NCBI RefSeq assembly: GCF_021728415.1
Contig: NZ_JAKKDV010000001.1
Coordinates: 248,001 to 312,000 of the forward strand
Source: Flaviramulus multivorans
GTDB taxonomy: Bacteria > Bacteroidota > Bacteroidia > Flavobacteriales > Flavobacteriaceae
DNA length: 64,000 bases
Direction: 5' to 3'
Below are positions 8,852 through 17,842 of this stretch, piece after piece (position 1 is the stretch's first letter; the number at the start of each line of letters is the position of its first letter). The translations under genes were made by a program, and so were the position numbers. The notes below the pieces were generated by a model. That model made no database searches. It saw only the letters and a program-made list of their open reading frames with translations, and had not been told where the DNA came from.

Positions 8852-11435
8852 TACTTTACCAGTAAAAACATATTTAAAGTACTGCATAGCTATTTTATTT
8901 TTCGCAGGAAGTTTTAGTATTCAAGCTCAAGATTTACCATACATTGAAGGTAAAAAGTACACATTAGGAGACATCTCGGTTTCTGGAAATACTACATTTA
9001 GCGAGCAAACCATCATTACTTATTCAGGATTAAGAAAAGGAAAGGAAATGACCATTCCTGGTGAAGATATTGCCAATGCCATTAAAAAACTATGGGGTTC
9101 CAAACTATTTAATGATATAGAAGTATACATTACAAAAATAGAAGGCGATGTCGCTTACTTACAAATAAGACTCTCTGATTTACCTCAACTTAACGAGTTA
9201 AAAATTAATGGTATAAAAAAAGGTAAAAAAGAAAGTATTATAAAAGAAGCTAAACTTAATAAAGGTGTTAAGGTTACAGAAAACCTTATAACAACGACTA
9301 AAAACTTTTTAGAAAAGAAATATAAAAAAGAAGGTTTTTTAAACTCAAAAGTACTTATTAATACCGTAGAAGTTAAAGACTCTGTGCAAACAGCAAGAGT
9401 TAATATGGTACTAAACATTGATAAAGGTGAAAAGGTAAAGATTAAGAATATTGTTTTTGATGGCAATGATGTTTTAAGTGATAAAAAGCTTAGAAAAGCT
9501 ATGAAAAACACTAAAAAAATTAATCGCCTTAGAATTTTAAAACGTTCAAAATTTATTGACTCCGCTTATCAAGCAGATTTAGGTCATGTTATTGAAAAGT
9601 ATAAAGAAAATGGCTATAGAGATGCTCGTATTATTTCTGATAGTGTTATTATAAACAATGATGAAACCATCTCATTACGAATTAAAGTTAATGAAGGTGA
9701 GTTATATAAATTTGGTGACATTACGTTTATAGGTAATACGGTGTATTCAAATGAATTTTTAAGCAGGCTTTTACGTATTAGAAAAGGAGACACTTATAAT
9801 GGTGTTGAATTACAAAAAAGAATAGCAGACAATACCAAACCAGATGCTTTTGACATAACAAACCAATATCAAAATAACGGTTACTTATTCTCAACCATAA
9901 ACCCTGTTGAAGTAAGTGCCGATAATAATATTATTGATATTGAGGTTAGAATTTCTGAAGGTAAGCCCGCATATTTCAACAATGTATCGGTTATTGGAAA
10001 TGATAAAACAAACGACCATGTAATTTACCGAGAAATACGTACAAGACCCGGGCAATTATATAGTAAAGCAAATGTAGTGCGTACGGTAAGAGAGCTTGGT
10101 CAACTTGGTTTTTTTGACGCTCAAGAAATTTCACCAAACTTCATAAACCCAAATCCGGTTGAAGGTACTATCGATATGGAATACTCGGTTAAAGAAACGG
10201 GGTCTAGCCAAATCGAGCTACAGGGTGGTTATGGTGGCGGTGGTTTTATAGGAACTTTAGGATTATCCTTTAACAATTTTTCTATAAAAGACATCTTTAA
10301 AAAAGAGGCCTACAAACCAATCCCTATGGGTGATGGTCAAAAATTAGCATTACGTTTACAAGCTAGTAGATTTTTTCAAACCTATAGTTTTTCTTTCTCC
10401 GAACCATGGTTAGGCGGTAAACGTCCCGTTCAGTTTTCAACGTCCTTATCCCATACCAAACAGTTTTTATATAACCCTCTTACCAGAAATGCCGATAAGA
10501 GTAGAAGTTTTAACATTACTGGTATTACGTTTGGTTTAGCAAAACGATTAACAGTTCCTGATGATTATTTTACGCTATCTCAAGCTATAAGTTTTCAACG
10601 TTACGATTTAAATAATTACAACACAGGTTTATTCACCTTTGGTGATGGTTATTCCAATAACTTATCTTATACAGTAGGATTAAGTCGAAATAACACCAGT
10701 GTAGACCCTATTTATCCTACTGGCGGATCAAATTTCAGCATTACTGGAAAATTTTCATTACCATATTCGCTATTTAACGGTGTAGATTATGATGCACTTC
10801 AGGCAGAACGCGAAGCAAATAGTATTATTTCAGCAGATCCTAATAACTCTCTGTTAGCTCGTACAAATGCAACCACCAGAATTACTGAAATTGATCAAGA
10901 ACGTTATAAGTGGTTAGAATTTTATAAAGTAAAATTCTCTGGCGAATGGTATACCCAAATAGCGAAAGATTTAGTATTAAGACCAAAAGTTGAATTTGGA
11001 TTTTTAGGGGCTTATAATAATGCAAGAGGTGTTATTCCTTTTGAGCGTTTCTTTGTTGGTGGTGATGGCTTAGGTAACTATAGTTTAGATGGTAGAGAAG
11101 CCATTCAATTGCGTGGTTACCCAAATCAATCGTTATCAAGTACTGATGGAGGTACTATCTATAATAAGTTTTCTTTAGAATTACGTTATCCTATCACCTT
11201 AAAAGCTTCAGCTAAAATTTATGCCTTAGGATTTTTAGAAGGCGGTAATTCGTTTGATGTTTTTAGAGATTATAATCCGTTTAACCTTAAACGATCTGCT
11301 GGAATAGGACTTCGTATTTTTATGCCTGCCTTTGGATTGCTAGGTATTGATTTTGGTCATGGTTTTGATCCTTTACCAGGTGGCACGGTAAAAAATGGTT
11401 GGGAAACTCATTTCATTATTGGTCAACAATTTTAA
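8835..11435 (+). CDS. bamA: Outer membrane protein assembly factor BamA (Omp85)
   Basis: Core of the machine that inserts beta-barrel proteins into the outer membrane. Residues after the signal peptide (ending SIQAQ) form five POTRA repeats, recognisable by their GN(T/D)-x-(Y/F/V)-S starts (GNTTFSEQ, GNDVLSDK, GNTVYSNE). The C-terminal half is the Omp85 barrel, with the VGGDGLGNY... lid region and a final F. The open frame extends back to ATGs at 8748 and 8784, but those would overlap uppS by 68-104 bases and give an N-terminus unlike a signal peptide. I chose GTG 8835, which puts a basic segment and hydrophobic core at the start (866 residues). TTG 8823 is an alternative. Confidence 0.93.
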   Translation: MNNLVNTLPVKTYLKYCIAILFFAGSFSIQAQDLPYIEGKKYTLGDISVSGNTTFSEQTIITYSGLRKGKEMTIPGEDIANAIKKLWGSKLFNDIEVYITKIEGDVAYLQIRLSDLPQLNELKINGIKKGKKESIIKEAKLNKGVKVTENLITTTKNFLEKKYKKEGFLNSKVLINTVEVKDSVQTARVNMVLNIDKGEKVKIKNIVFDGNDVLSDKKLRKAMKNTKKINRLRILKRSKFIDSAYQADLGHVIEKYKENGYRDARIISDSVIINNDETISLRIKVNEGELYKFGDITFIGNTVYSNEFLSRLLRIRKGDTYNGVELQKRIADNTKPDAFDITNQYQNNGYLFSTINPVEVSADNNIIDIEVRISEGKPAYFNNVSVIGNDKTNDHVIYREIRTRPGQLYSKANVVRTVRELGQLGFFDAQEISPNFINPNPVEGTIDMEYSVKETGSSQIELQGGYGGGGFIGTLGLSFNNFSIKDIFKKEAYKPIPMGDGQKLALRLQASRFFQTYSFSFSEPWLGGKRPVQFSTSLSHTKQFLYNPLTRNADKSRSFNITGITFGLAKRLTVPDDYFTLSQAISFQRYDLNNYNTGLFTFGDGYSNNLSYTVGLSRNNTSVDPIYPTGGSNFSITGKFSLPYSLFNGVDYDALQAEREANSIISADPNNSLLARTNATTRITEIDQERYKWLEFYKVKFSGEWYTQIAKDLVLRPKVEFGFLGAYNNARGVIPFERFFVGGDGLGNYSLDGREAIQLRGYPNQSLSSTDGGTIYNKFSLELRYPITLKASAKIYALGFLEGGNSFDVFRDYNPFNLKRSAGIGLRIFMPAFGLLGIDFGHGFDPLPGGTVKNGWETHFIIGQQF

Positions 11436-11603
11436 TCAAAAAAATATTTTGGCACGATATTTTCTATTAACCCAATGATGTTTTGCATGAGAATTAAAAT
11501 TTTTAAGATTAAAATTCGTTAATTTTGAAGATAGTATTCAAAAAGGCAGTAAAATGCTGTCATTTTAGAATTTATATGTTGATAAATTATAAAATATAAA
11601 CAG

Positions 11604-12587
11604 ATGCAAAATAAAGTTCTTTTTTTACTGATATTAGTTTTTACGCTAAGCCTATCTTCATTTGCACAACGCGGAGTTAGGATTGGTTATATAGATACTG
11701 AATATATTTTAGAAAATGTTCCAGAATATCAAGAGGCAACTGCACAGTTGAATGAAAAAGCTGTAAAATGGAAGAATGAAATTGACGAGAAATTAGCTGT
11801 AATTGAACAAAAACGAAAAGACCTAAGTAACGAAAAAGCCCTTTTAACAAAAGAGCTTATTGAAGAACGTGAAGAGGATATAAATTTTGAAGAACAAGAA
11901 ATTTTAGATTATCAGCAGAAACGTTTTGGTCCTAATGGCGATTTATTTATTCAGAAGAAGCAATTGATGCAGCCCATACAAGATCAAATATTTGCTGCAG
12001 TTCAGGATTTAGCTGAAGGCAGAAAGTATGATTTTATTTTTGATAAGTCATCTGATGCTGTTATGCTGTTTTCAGCAAGACAATTTGATTTAAGTGAGCA
12101 AATTTTAAGAAGTATCACTAGAGCTTCAAAACGCAACCAGGTGCAATCAAAAGCAGAAAGAAAAGCTGCCGAAGAAGAAGAGTTAATTCCTGAGATTAAT
12201 TATGAACTTGAAGCTAGAGAAAAAGCATTAGAAGAAAAGAAAGCTGAACGCGAAAGTGCTATTGAAAAAGCAAGACAAGAAAAACTAGAGGCTCGAGCTG
12301 CGAAAGTAAAAGCCGCGGAAGAAAGACGTCAAAAAATATTAGAAGAACGCGAAAAAGCAAAACAAGATAAACTTGATGCTAGAAATAACGCTAACGATGA
12401 AACAGGAGGTGAAACGGAAAAAGTGGATGAAGCAAAATCTGAAACAAAAACAAAAGCACAACTAATAGAGGAAAATAGACAAAAGAAATTACAAGAAAGA
12501 GAAGCGAGAAAAAAAGCGCTTGAAGATAGAAAAAAGAAAATATTAGAAGAACGTCAAAAAGCAAAAGACAGTACAAACAACAATTAA
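11604..12587 (+). CDS. OmpH/Skp-family periplasmic chaperone with long charged tail
   Basis: Probable periplasmic chaperone for outer-membrane proteins on their way to BamA. A signal peptide (cleavage after SSFAQ near 22) is followed by the OmpH core RIGYIDTEYILENVPEYQEA and a coiled coil to about residue 180. Typical Skp proteins end there; this one has 327 residues because of a tail of roughly 145 residues, very rich in Lys, Glu, Arg and Ala, with a repeated ILEER(E/Q)KAK unit at about 245 and 312. The tail is predicted coiled coil. The gene lies between bamA and a second, normal-length ompH. Confidence 0.9.
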   Translation: MQNKVLFLLILVFTLSLSSFAQRGVRIGYIDTEYILENVPEYQEATAQLNEKAVKWKNEIDEKLAVIEQKRKDLSNEKALLTKELIEEREEDINFEEQEILDYQQKRFGPNGDLFIQKKQLMQPIQDQIFAAVQDLAEGRKYDFIFDKSSDAVMLFSARQFDLSEQILRSITRASKRNQVQSKAERKAAEEEELIPEINYELEAREKALEEKKAERESAIEKARQEKLEARAAKVKAAEERRQKILEEREKAKQDKLDARNNANDETGGETEKVDEAKSETKTKAQLIEENRQKKLQEREARKKALEDRKKKILEERQKAKDSTNNN

Positions 12588-12614
12588 ATTTATAACACAT
12601 TAATACTATTTAAA

Positions 12615-13115
12615 ATGAAACATTTAAAAACTATTTTATTAGCAACTGCATTATGCATTGGAACTATAAGTTTTACTCAAGCACAAAGCAAAATTGCACA
12701 TATAAATACACAAGAATTAATTGCAGCAATGCCAGCAGCTAAGGCGGCACAAGCTGAAATTGAAGCCTTAGGTAAAACATATCAAACGGATATTCAAGCT
12801 TCTATTACAGAATACCAAAACACGGTAAAACAATACGAAGCTGAGGCTGCAACTAAAACCGATGAAGAAAACCAAAAAAGAGGTTTAGATTTGCAAGAAA
12901 AGCAACAACGTATTCAACAATTTAGAGCGGATGCTCAACAAGATTTAGCTAAAAAAGAAGCTGAGTTGTTTAAACCAATTCAAGAACAAGCTATGAAAGC
13001 TATTAATGAAGTAGCTAAAGAACAAGGGTTTCAATATGTTTTAGACAGAGCAACTTTAATAGTTGCTGATGGAAAAGATATTTTAGCTGATGTAAAGAAA
13101 AAATTAGGCATCTAA
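12615..13115 (+). CDS. OmpH/Skp-family periplasmic chaperone
   Basis: A 166-residue periplasmic chaperone of the Skp type: signal peptide with cleavage after FTQAQ (about residue 24), then KIAHINTQELIAAMP, the usual first strand of the family, and a long helical hairpin rich in Gln, Ala and Lys that forms the tentacle of the trimer. It would hold unfolded barrel proteins after Sec export. It follows the long OmpH by 27 bases and is closed by a terminator at 13140-13167. The order bamA-ompH-ompH-murI agrees with many Bacteroidota. Confidence 0.95.
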   Translation: MKHLKTILLATALCIGTISFTQAQSKIAHINTQELIAAMPAAKAAQAEIEALGKTYQTDIQASITEYQNTVKQYEAEAATKTDEENQKRGLDLQEKQQRIQQFRADAQQDLAKKEAELFKPIQEQAMKAINEVAKEQGFQYVLDRATLIVADGKDILADVKKKLGI

Positions 13116-13139
13116 TTTAATTTTTAAATAAATATATTT

Positions 13140-13167
13140 AAGCTGTCTTTTACAAGGCAGCTTTTTT
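13140..13167 (+). terminator. Terminator after the bamA-ompH operon
   Basis: AAGCTGTCTT (13140-13149) pairs with AAGGCAGCTT (13154-13163) with one wobble pair, followed directly by a T-run. The T-run continues into the -7 box of murI at 13167-13174. Confidence 0.8.
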
Positions 13168-13174
13168 ATTTTTG
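13167..13174 (+). promoter_or_regulatory. Candidate -7 element of murI
   Basis: TATTTTTG fits TAnnTTTG and shares its first T with the terminator's T-run. Only seven bases separate it from the murI ATG, so the mRNA would have almost no leader. No TTG is seen at the expected distance. Confidence 0.4.
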
Positions 13175-13181
13175 TTATAAT

Positions 13182-13961
13182 ATGAACTCAAACCCTATTG
13201 GTATTTTTGATTCTGGAGTTGGTGGCACCTCAATTTGGAAAGAAATTCATGCCCTTTTACCACAAGAAAATACGTTGTATTTAGCTGATAGTGCTAATGC
13301 TCCATACGGACCAAAAGGGAAAGATGCCATAATAGATTTAAGTATTAAAAACACTGAATACTTAATTAACAAAAACTGTAAACTTATTGTTGTTGCCTGT
13401 AATACAGCCACCACAAACGCCATAGATTTTTTAAGAAACACTTACCAAATGCCATTTATAGGTATTGAACCTGCCATAAAACCTGCCGCTTTGCAAACAC
13501 AAACTCATGCTGTTGGTATTTTAGCAACTCGAGGCACTTTAACTAGTGCTTTGTTTTCAAAAACATCGGGGTTATTTGCCAGTAATATTAAAGTTATTGA
13601 GCAGCATGGTGATGGTATCGTTGAACTTATCGAAGCCGGTAAATTATTTTCCGAGGAAATGAGGTCACTTTTAGAAGTCTACCTTAAGCCCATGCTAGAT
13701 GCTAATATTGATTACTTGGTTTTAGGTTGTACTCATTACCCCTATTTAATGCCTTTACTTTTAGAACTGTTACCAAACCATGTAAAAATTATAGATTCTG
13801 GTGAAGCTGTAGCGCGACAAACAAAAGCAATTTTAGAAAAGCATGATTTATTAAATTCGGGTTTTACCAAATCTAAAAACGAATTTTTTACAAACGGAGA
13901 CCCAAAGGTGATGCAATCGCTTTTAGGTGGTAAATTTAAAGTAGACTATTTAGCTTTTTAA
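13182..13961 (+). CDS. murI: Glutamate racemase
   Basis: Interconverts L- and D-glutamate for peptidoglycan. The 259-residue protein shows IGIFDSGVGG at 6-15 (Asp10, Ser11) and the two catalytic cysteines: Cys73 in VACNTATT and Cys183 in LGCTHYPYL. GIEPAIKPA near 94-102 is also conserved. It ends the plus-strand envelope block; a structured repeat (13961-14068) follows and separates it from the convergent carbonic anhydrase gene. Confidence 0.97.
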   Translation: MNSNPIGIFDSGVGGTSIWKEIHALLPQENTLYLADSANAPYGPKGKDAIIDLSIKNTEYLINKNCKLIVVACNTATTNAIDFLRNTYQMPFIGIEPAIKPAALQTQTHAVGILATRGTLTSALFSKTSGLFASNIKVIEQHGDGIVELIEAGKLFSEEMRSLLEVYLKPMLDANIDYLVLGCTHYPYLMPLLLELLPNHVKIIDSGEAVARQTKAILEKHDLLNSGFTKSKNEFFTNGDPKVMQSLLGGKFKVDYLAF

Positions 13962-14068
13962 ACGCAAATTTTGCGTTAGGGATTGCAGTGGATAGCTTTT
14001 GGCGAGGTGAGCACTGAGCCAAAACTAATAACGAAAAGCCCGACCTGATCCTGAACTTGTTTCAGGAT
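13961..14068. repeat. Structured intergenic repeat with three hairpins
   Basis: Three inverted repeats follow each other: AACGCAAA/TTTGCGTT (13961-13977), TTTTGGC/GCCAAAA (13997-14024) and ATCCTGAA/TTCAGGAT (14048-14068). GGGATTGCAG, AAGCCCGACC and the ATCCTGAAC...TTCAGGAT hairpin are phrases I recognise from dispersed intergenic elements in Flavobacteriaceae. It fills the space between two convergent genes and probably acts as a two-way terminator. No open frame of interest is inside. Confidence 0.55.
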
Positions 14069-14080
14069 AAAGGTAGCGCC

Positions 14081-14596
14081 CTACTCTTTAAACCAACCCG
14101 CATATTTTATATAATTATTAGCGATTCGGTCGATTTCACCCGAGATTAATTCTTGACTTATATCTTTTACTTTTTTGGCTGGAACACCTGCATAAATACT
14201 TCCAGCCTCAACATGTGTGTTTTGAGTGACTACGGCTCCTGCGGCAATAATACTATTGCTTTCGACGATGCAACCATCCATAATAATACTGCCCATACCC
14301 ACTAAAACGTTATCATGAATGGTGCAACCATGTACTAACGCGTTATGACCTATGGATACGTTATTACCAATAGTTGTGGCCGATTTTTGATAGGTACCGT
14401 GAATAACAGCACCATCCTGTATATTAACTTTGTTTCCCATTTTGATGAAGTTTACATCGCCGCGAACTACGGCACTAAACCATACACTACATTGATTTCC
14501 CATAGTTACCTCGCCAACAATAGTGGCGTTTTCGGCAATGAAACAATCATTTGGGATAACTGGTGATTTTCCTCTAACGGATTTTATTATTGGCAT
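14081..14596 (-). CDS. Gamma carbonic anhydrase family protein
   Basis: A 171-residue left-handed beta-helix protein with hexapeptide repeats (for example AENATIVGEV, TIGNNVSIG, NVLVGMGSII). His66, His84 and His89 match the three metal-binding histidines of gamma carbonic anhydrases of the YrdA/PaaY type, so metal binding is likely. Proteins of this short class often show little or no anhydrase activity, hence a substrate is not assigned. It is cytoplasmic and transcribed alone toward the structured repeat. Start ATG at 14596. Confidence 0.9.
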   Translation of the reverse strand: MPIIKSVRGKSPVIPNDCFIAENATIVGEVTMGNQCSVWFSAVVRGDVNFIKMGNKVNIQDGAVIHGTYQKSATTIGNNVSIGHNALVHGCTIHDNVLVGMGSIIMDGCIVESNSIIAAGAVVTQNTHVEAGSIYAGVPAKKVKDISQELISGEIDRIANNYIKYAGWFKE

Positions 14597-14668
14597 TTTT
14601 TTGATTTTTAGATGACTGTCCGTACGAGTTTTTCTGAAAGAAAAGTATTGAGAACTTTTGTTAGTTGC

Positions 14669-14713
14669 TTCTCGATACTTCCTGATTTAAAAATCAGGAT
14701 ACTCGAAGTGACA
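14669..14713. repeat. Dispersed repeat, TTCTCGATAC ... ACTCGAA.TGACA type (copy 1)
   Basis: TTCTCGATAC (14669-14678) and ACTCGAAGTGACA (14701-14713) flank a hairpin with nine-base arms TCCTGATTT/AAATCAGGA (14680-14699). A second copy with the same flanks but a different hairpin is at 32482-32526. It lies 6 bases beyond the stop of the response regulator and may act as its terminator. Confidence 0.6.
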
Positions 14714-14718
14714 AATTT

Positions 14719-15453
14719 TTATTTAAAATAAGATAATAATTCTGATTTTTTTGAGGCAGAAACCATAATTTCTTTCCCAGTGTTAAGTACAACGCTTCCT
14801 CCTTTTCCTTTTACGTATTTTATCACATGGCTAATATTTACCAAATATGATTTATGTACCCTTGCAAAACCAGATTCGGATAAAATATCCTCGAAATGTT
14901 TTAAGGTTTTGCTTACTACTTTCTTTTTATTGTTGTTGAGATAAATTTCGGTATAATTATCATCGGCTTTACAATACAAAATTTCTGAAGTATCAATCAC
15001 TTCAAAACCATCTAAATGCGGTATGGTTATTTTGCCATTGACACTATTTGTTTTTGGAATAAGCACTTGATTTTGGAGTGCCTCCTCTTTAGTTTTAATT
15101 TCAGTTACATAATCAACCGCTTTTATTAACTGATCGATAGAAATGGGTTTCATTAAATAATAAGAAGCATGTGCATTTAAAGCATCTATTGCGTAATGAT
15201 TGTATGCCGTTACAAAAATAGTTTCAAAATTAATATCACCTACTTTGTCAAGTAAATCAAAGGCATTGCCATAAGGCATTTCTACATCAAGAAACACTAA
15301 ATCTAAATCGTTATTACGTATTAAAACCAAAGCTTCATCAACATTTGAAGCCTCACCTAAAACAGTTACATTAGGGCAGTACTTTTTAAGATAGTTTCTT
15401 AAAATATCTCTACTGGTTTCTTCGTCTTCGACTATTATGGAGGTTAGTTTCAT
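14719..15453 (-). CDS. LytTR-family response regulator
   Basis: A 244-residue regulator. The receiver domain (1-120) has the acidic pair Glu9-Asp10 plus Glu11, phospho-acceptor Asp56 in FLDVEMP and the conserved Lys in MKPIS near 106. The LytTR DNA-binding domain (about 140-244) begins at GKITIPHLDGFEVID and holds the usual ILYCKADDNYTEIYL and FARVHKSYLVN motifs. It starts directly at the end of the sensor kinase gene, so the two are made together and are almost certainly partners. Targets are unknown; LytTR sites are not visible in the neighbourhood. Confidence 0.95.
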   Translation of the reverse strand: MKLTSIIVEDEETSRDILRNYLKKYCPNVTVLGEASNVDEALVLIRNNDLDLVFLDVEMPYGNAFDLLDKVGDINFETIFVTAYNHYAIDALNAHASYYLMKPISIDQLIKAVDYVTEIKTKEEALQNQVLIPKTNSVNGKITIPHLDGFEVIDTSEILYCKADDNYTEIYLNNNKKKVVSKTLKHFEDILSESGFARVHKSYLVNISHVIKYVKGKGGSVVLNTGKEIMVSASKKSELLSYFK

Positions 15454-17631
15454 CTAGTCCTTTTTTAGAGTTACTACAACTTTAGTTCCTGTGTCTTCTT
15501 CATCTTGGAAGTCATCAATAAACACATCTACTTTGTCCCTATACATATCATTTAAAATGGCAACTCGCTTTTTTATATTTCCCATGCCTTTTGAGTTTTG
15601 TTTTTGCTGATTTTCGGTTTTTAATGCTTTGGATTTTTCTCTTCCGATACCGTCATCGGCTATAGTGATTTTGATTTCATCAGGTTTGTTTTGAGTAATA
15701 TTAATAGTTAATTGCCCTTTGGATTTTTTATATCTTAAACCATGCCAAACGGCATTTTCGATATAAGGCTGCAATAACATGGGTGGAATTACAAAATCTT
15801 CAACCTTTATGTTTTCATCAACCTTTATAGTATAATCGAATTTATCTTGAAATCTAAAATGTTCCAATTTGGTGTATAATTGCAATAACTCGATTTCCTT
15901 TTCCAAAGGAATAAAATCTTGTTCACTATTCTCTAACACAGCTCGCATAAGTAATGAAAAGTCTGTTAAATATTTGTTGGCGGTTCGTTCATCATTAGAA
16001 GCTATAAAACTATTTACTGAATTTAGCGCATTAAAAATAAAATGCGGATTCATTTGACTGCGTAAGCTTTTAAGTGCCAACAAATTATTCGCCAACCGTT
16101 GCTGCTTAATATATTTAAACATTAAAAAAGCCGTGATTAATAACAGTAAAACACCTCCAATTAATGAATAAATAATCAGTTTTTGACGCTTAGCCTGTTC
16201 AATAGATAGCTCGTATTTACTCTCTGATAATTCTCTGTCGCTTTCTAAACTTGAAATACGGTTTTGTTTGCTTATAATATCTTTACTAAACCGAGCTGCT
16301 TGAGATATTTCTTGTTCTTTTTTTGCATAAAGTTTATCTACTAATTCTACATAATCTTGATAGGCCAACAAAGCTTTATCAAACTGTCCAGCATCACGAT
16401 ATACTTCCGATAACTTTCTAGTGGCATCTTTTTGTACAATTAAATCTGATTTAATATCGGCTTCTACAATACTCTTTTGGAGATAGGAAATCGCATTTGG
16501 GAAATCTCTTTGAGACGCATAGGCATTCCCTATTTTATAGTTTTGCTTTTGTGGCGTTAAAGGGCTTTCGTTTTCTAAAACCGAGTCGCTTTCTATTTCA
16601 CTTATAGTATTTAGAGCCTCTTTTCTTAACTCAATCTCATCTGAAAAGTTATTATTTTCATTCTCAAAATCGGCTACCTTAATTTTTTCTTCTACCGCTC
16701 TCGTTTGGTTCTCTGTATTAGCTAATTGCATAGATTTATTAAAAAACCCTTTAGCTTTTTGAGTTTCTCCTTTGGCGTTATATGCTTGAGCAATTTTGGA
16801 GTTTAAATCGGTAATTTTAGGGGTTATAAGATGCTTTTTTGCAACATTTAAACCTTCTTGGTATGCATCAATAGCTAATTGATATGCTTTAGTTGAAAAA
16901 TGTACATCTCCAAGCCCTTCGTATAATTCTATTAGTTGCCAATTGGTTAACTCATTCTTTTTTATCGCATTATAAACTTCTAAACTCTCTTGGTAGTTTT
17001 TATTTAGCCTATAAGCTTTAGCCAGTTTTAATCTAACAGCATTACCGTCTCTACTTTGCAAACTTATTCTGTAGTTTGAAACTGCTAAATCGTATTGTTT
17101 CCAAAACAAGTACACATCGCCTAAAACCTCATAAGCTTCACTGTTTTCTTTTGCAGAAGTACTCTCGGTGAGCGCATCGCCTATAAACTGTATACTCTTT
17201 TTAGCATCCTTTTTTAAGTAGACTTCAGCGGAATCAATCAACGGTTTGAAAGATTCTAACCTTGTGCTAGAAGTTTTTCTGAGTTTAGAGTATTTAGTCT
17301 CTTCTTTGTTAGGTTGCACCTCTACCTTTATACGTTCACTGCTTTGTATGGTATAGTAAACAGTTTCGAAATCTTTATGTCTGATTGTAAGCTCATCACC
17401 TCTTCTAGCTTCAATTCTAAAATCTCCAAACATATCGGTTGTGGTATAAGCACCACCATTAACTTCAATATTTACATTTGAAATAGGTTTTTTTGTATCA
17501 CTTTCTATAACCGAACCACGAACCGTAAATTTAGGCTCTTGATTTAAAAGTCCATTATTGTCTTGCGCAAACATTAGAACGGTGTTTATCGACAAACATA
17601 AAACCCAAATGTATTTTAAAACTGACTGCAT
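15454..17631 (-). CDS. LytS-type sensor histidine kinase with carboxypeptidase-like and TPR sensor region
   Basis: A 725-residue membrane kinase, partner of the LytTR regulator next to it. Order of parts: signal peptide (1-22, FAQ), a carboxypeptidase-regulatory-like beta-sandwich (about 35-105, with VRGSVIESDTKKPISNVNI), TPR repeats (about 140-440), a coiled coil, one membrane span (485-506), the His-kinase domain (PF06580) with His530 in QMNPHFIFNALNSV, and an ATPase domain with DDGIGREKS near 670. The sensor part is therefore periplasmic and the kinase cytoplasmic. The signal is unknown; proteins with this plan may sense envelope state. Confidence 0.93.
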   Translation of the reverse strand: MQSVLKYIWVLCLSINTVLMFAQDNNGLLNQEPKFTVRGSVIESDTKKPISNVNIEVNGGAYTTTDMFGDFRIEARRGDELTIRHKDFETVYYTIQSSERIKVEVQPNKEETKYSKLRKTSSTRLESFKPLIDSAEVYLKKDAKKSIQFIGDALTESTSAKENSEAYEVLGDVYLFWKQYDLAVSNYRISLQSRDGNAVRLKLAKAYRLNKNYQESLEVYNAIKKNELTNWQLIELYEGLGDVHFSTKAYQLAIDAYQEGLNVAKKHLITPKITDLNSKIAQAYNAKGETQKAKGFFNKSMQLANTENQTRAVEEKIKVADFENENNNFSDEIELRKEALNTISEIESDSVLENESPLTPQKQNYKIGNAYASQRDFPNAISYLQKSIVEADIKSDLIVQKDATRKLSEVYRDAGQFDKALLAYQDYVELVDKLYAKKEQEISQAARFSKDIISKQNRISSLESDRELSESKYELSIEQAKRQKLIIYSLIGGVLLLLITAFLMFKYIKQQRLANNLLALKSLRSQMNPHFIFNALNSVNSFIASNDERTANKYLTDFSLLMRAVLENSEQDFIPLEKEIELLQLYTKLEHFRFQDKFDYTIKVDENIKVEDFVIPPMLLQPYIENAVWHGLRYKKSKGQLTINITQNKPDEIKITIADDGIGREKSKALKTENQQKQNSKGMGNIKKRVAILNDMYRDKVDVFIDDFQDEEDTGTKVVVTLKKD

Positions 17632-17842
17632 AGGTTATTAAATAATGCTAAACTTACGCACTTTACTTGGTATATTAAAATGTCGATTTTACAATTTACT
17701 AGCTTTTTTATCCCTAAAAACCTTGCTCACTAACTTAAAAGGATGGTTTACTCAATGAGATGATTACTTTACTCATTCTGCTTTTTTTAAGAAATAATAT
17801 GCCTATAGTTTTATGGCATAAATCAAAAAAAGCGAAAAAATA

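Noticed and set aside
12391-12600. Hydrophobic minus-strand frame under the OmpH tail
   Set aside because: Product of the Lys/Glu-rich coding sequence read in reverse.
17632-17842. Small RNA or regulatory site in the kinase/lipoprotein gap
   Set aside because: No hairpin with a T-run or clear -7/-33 pair was found.
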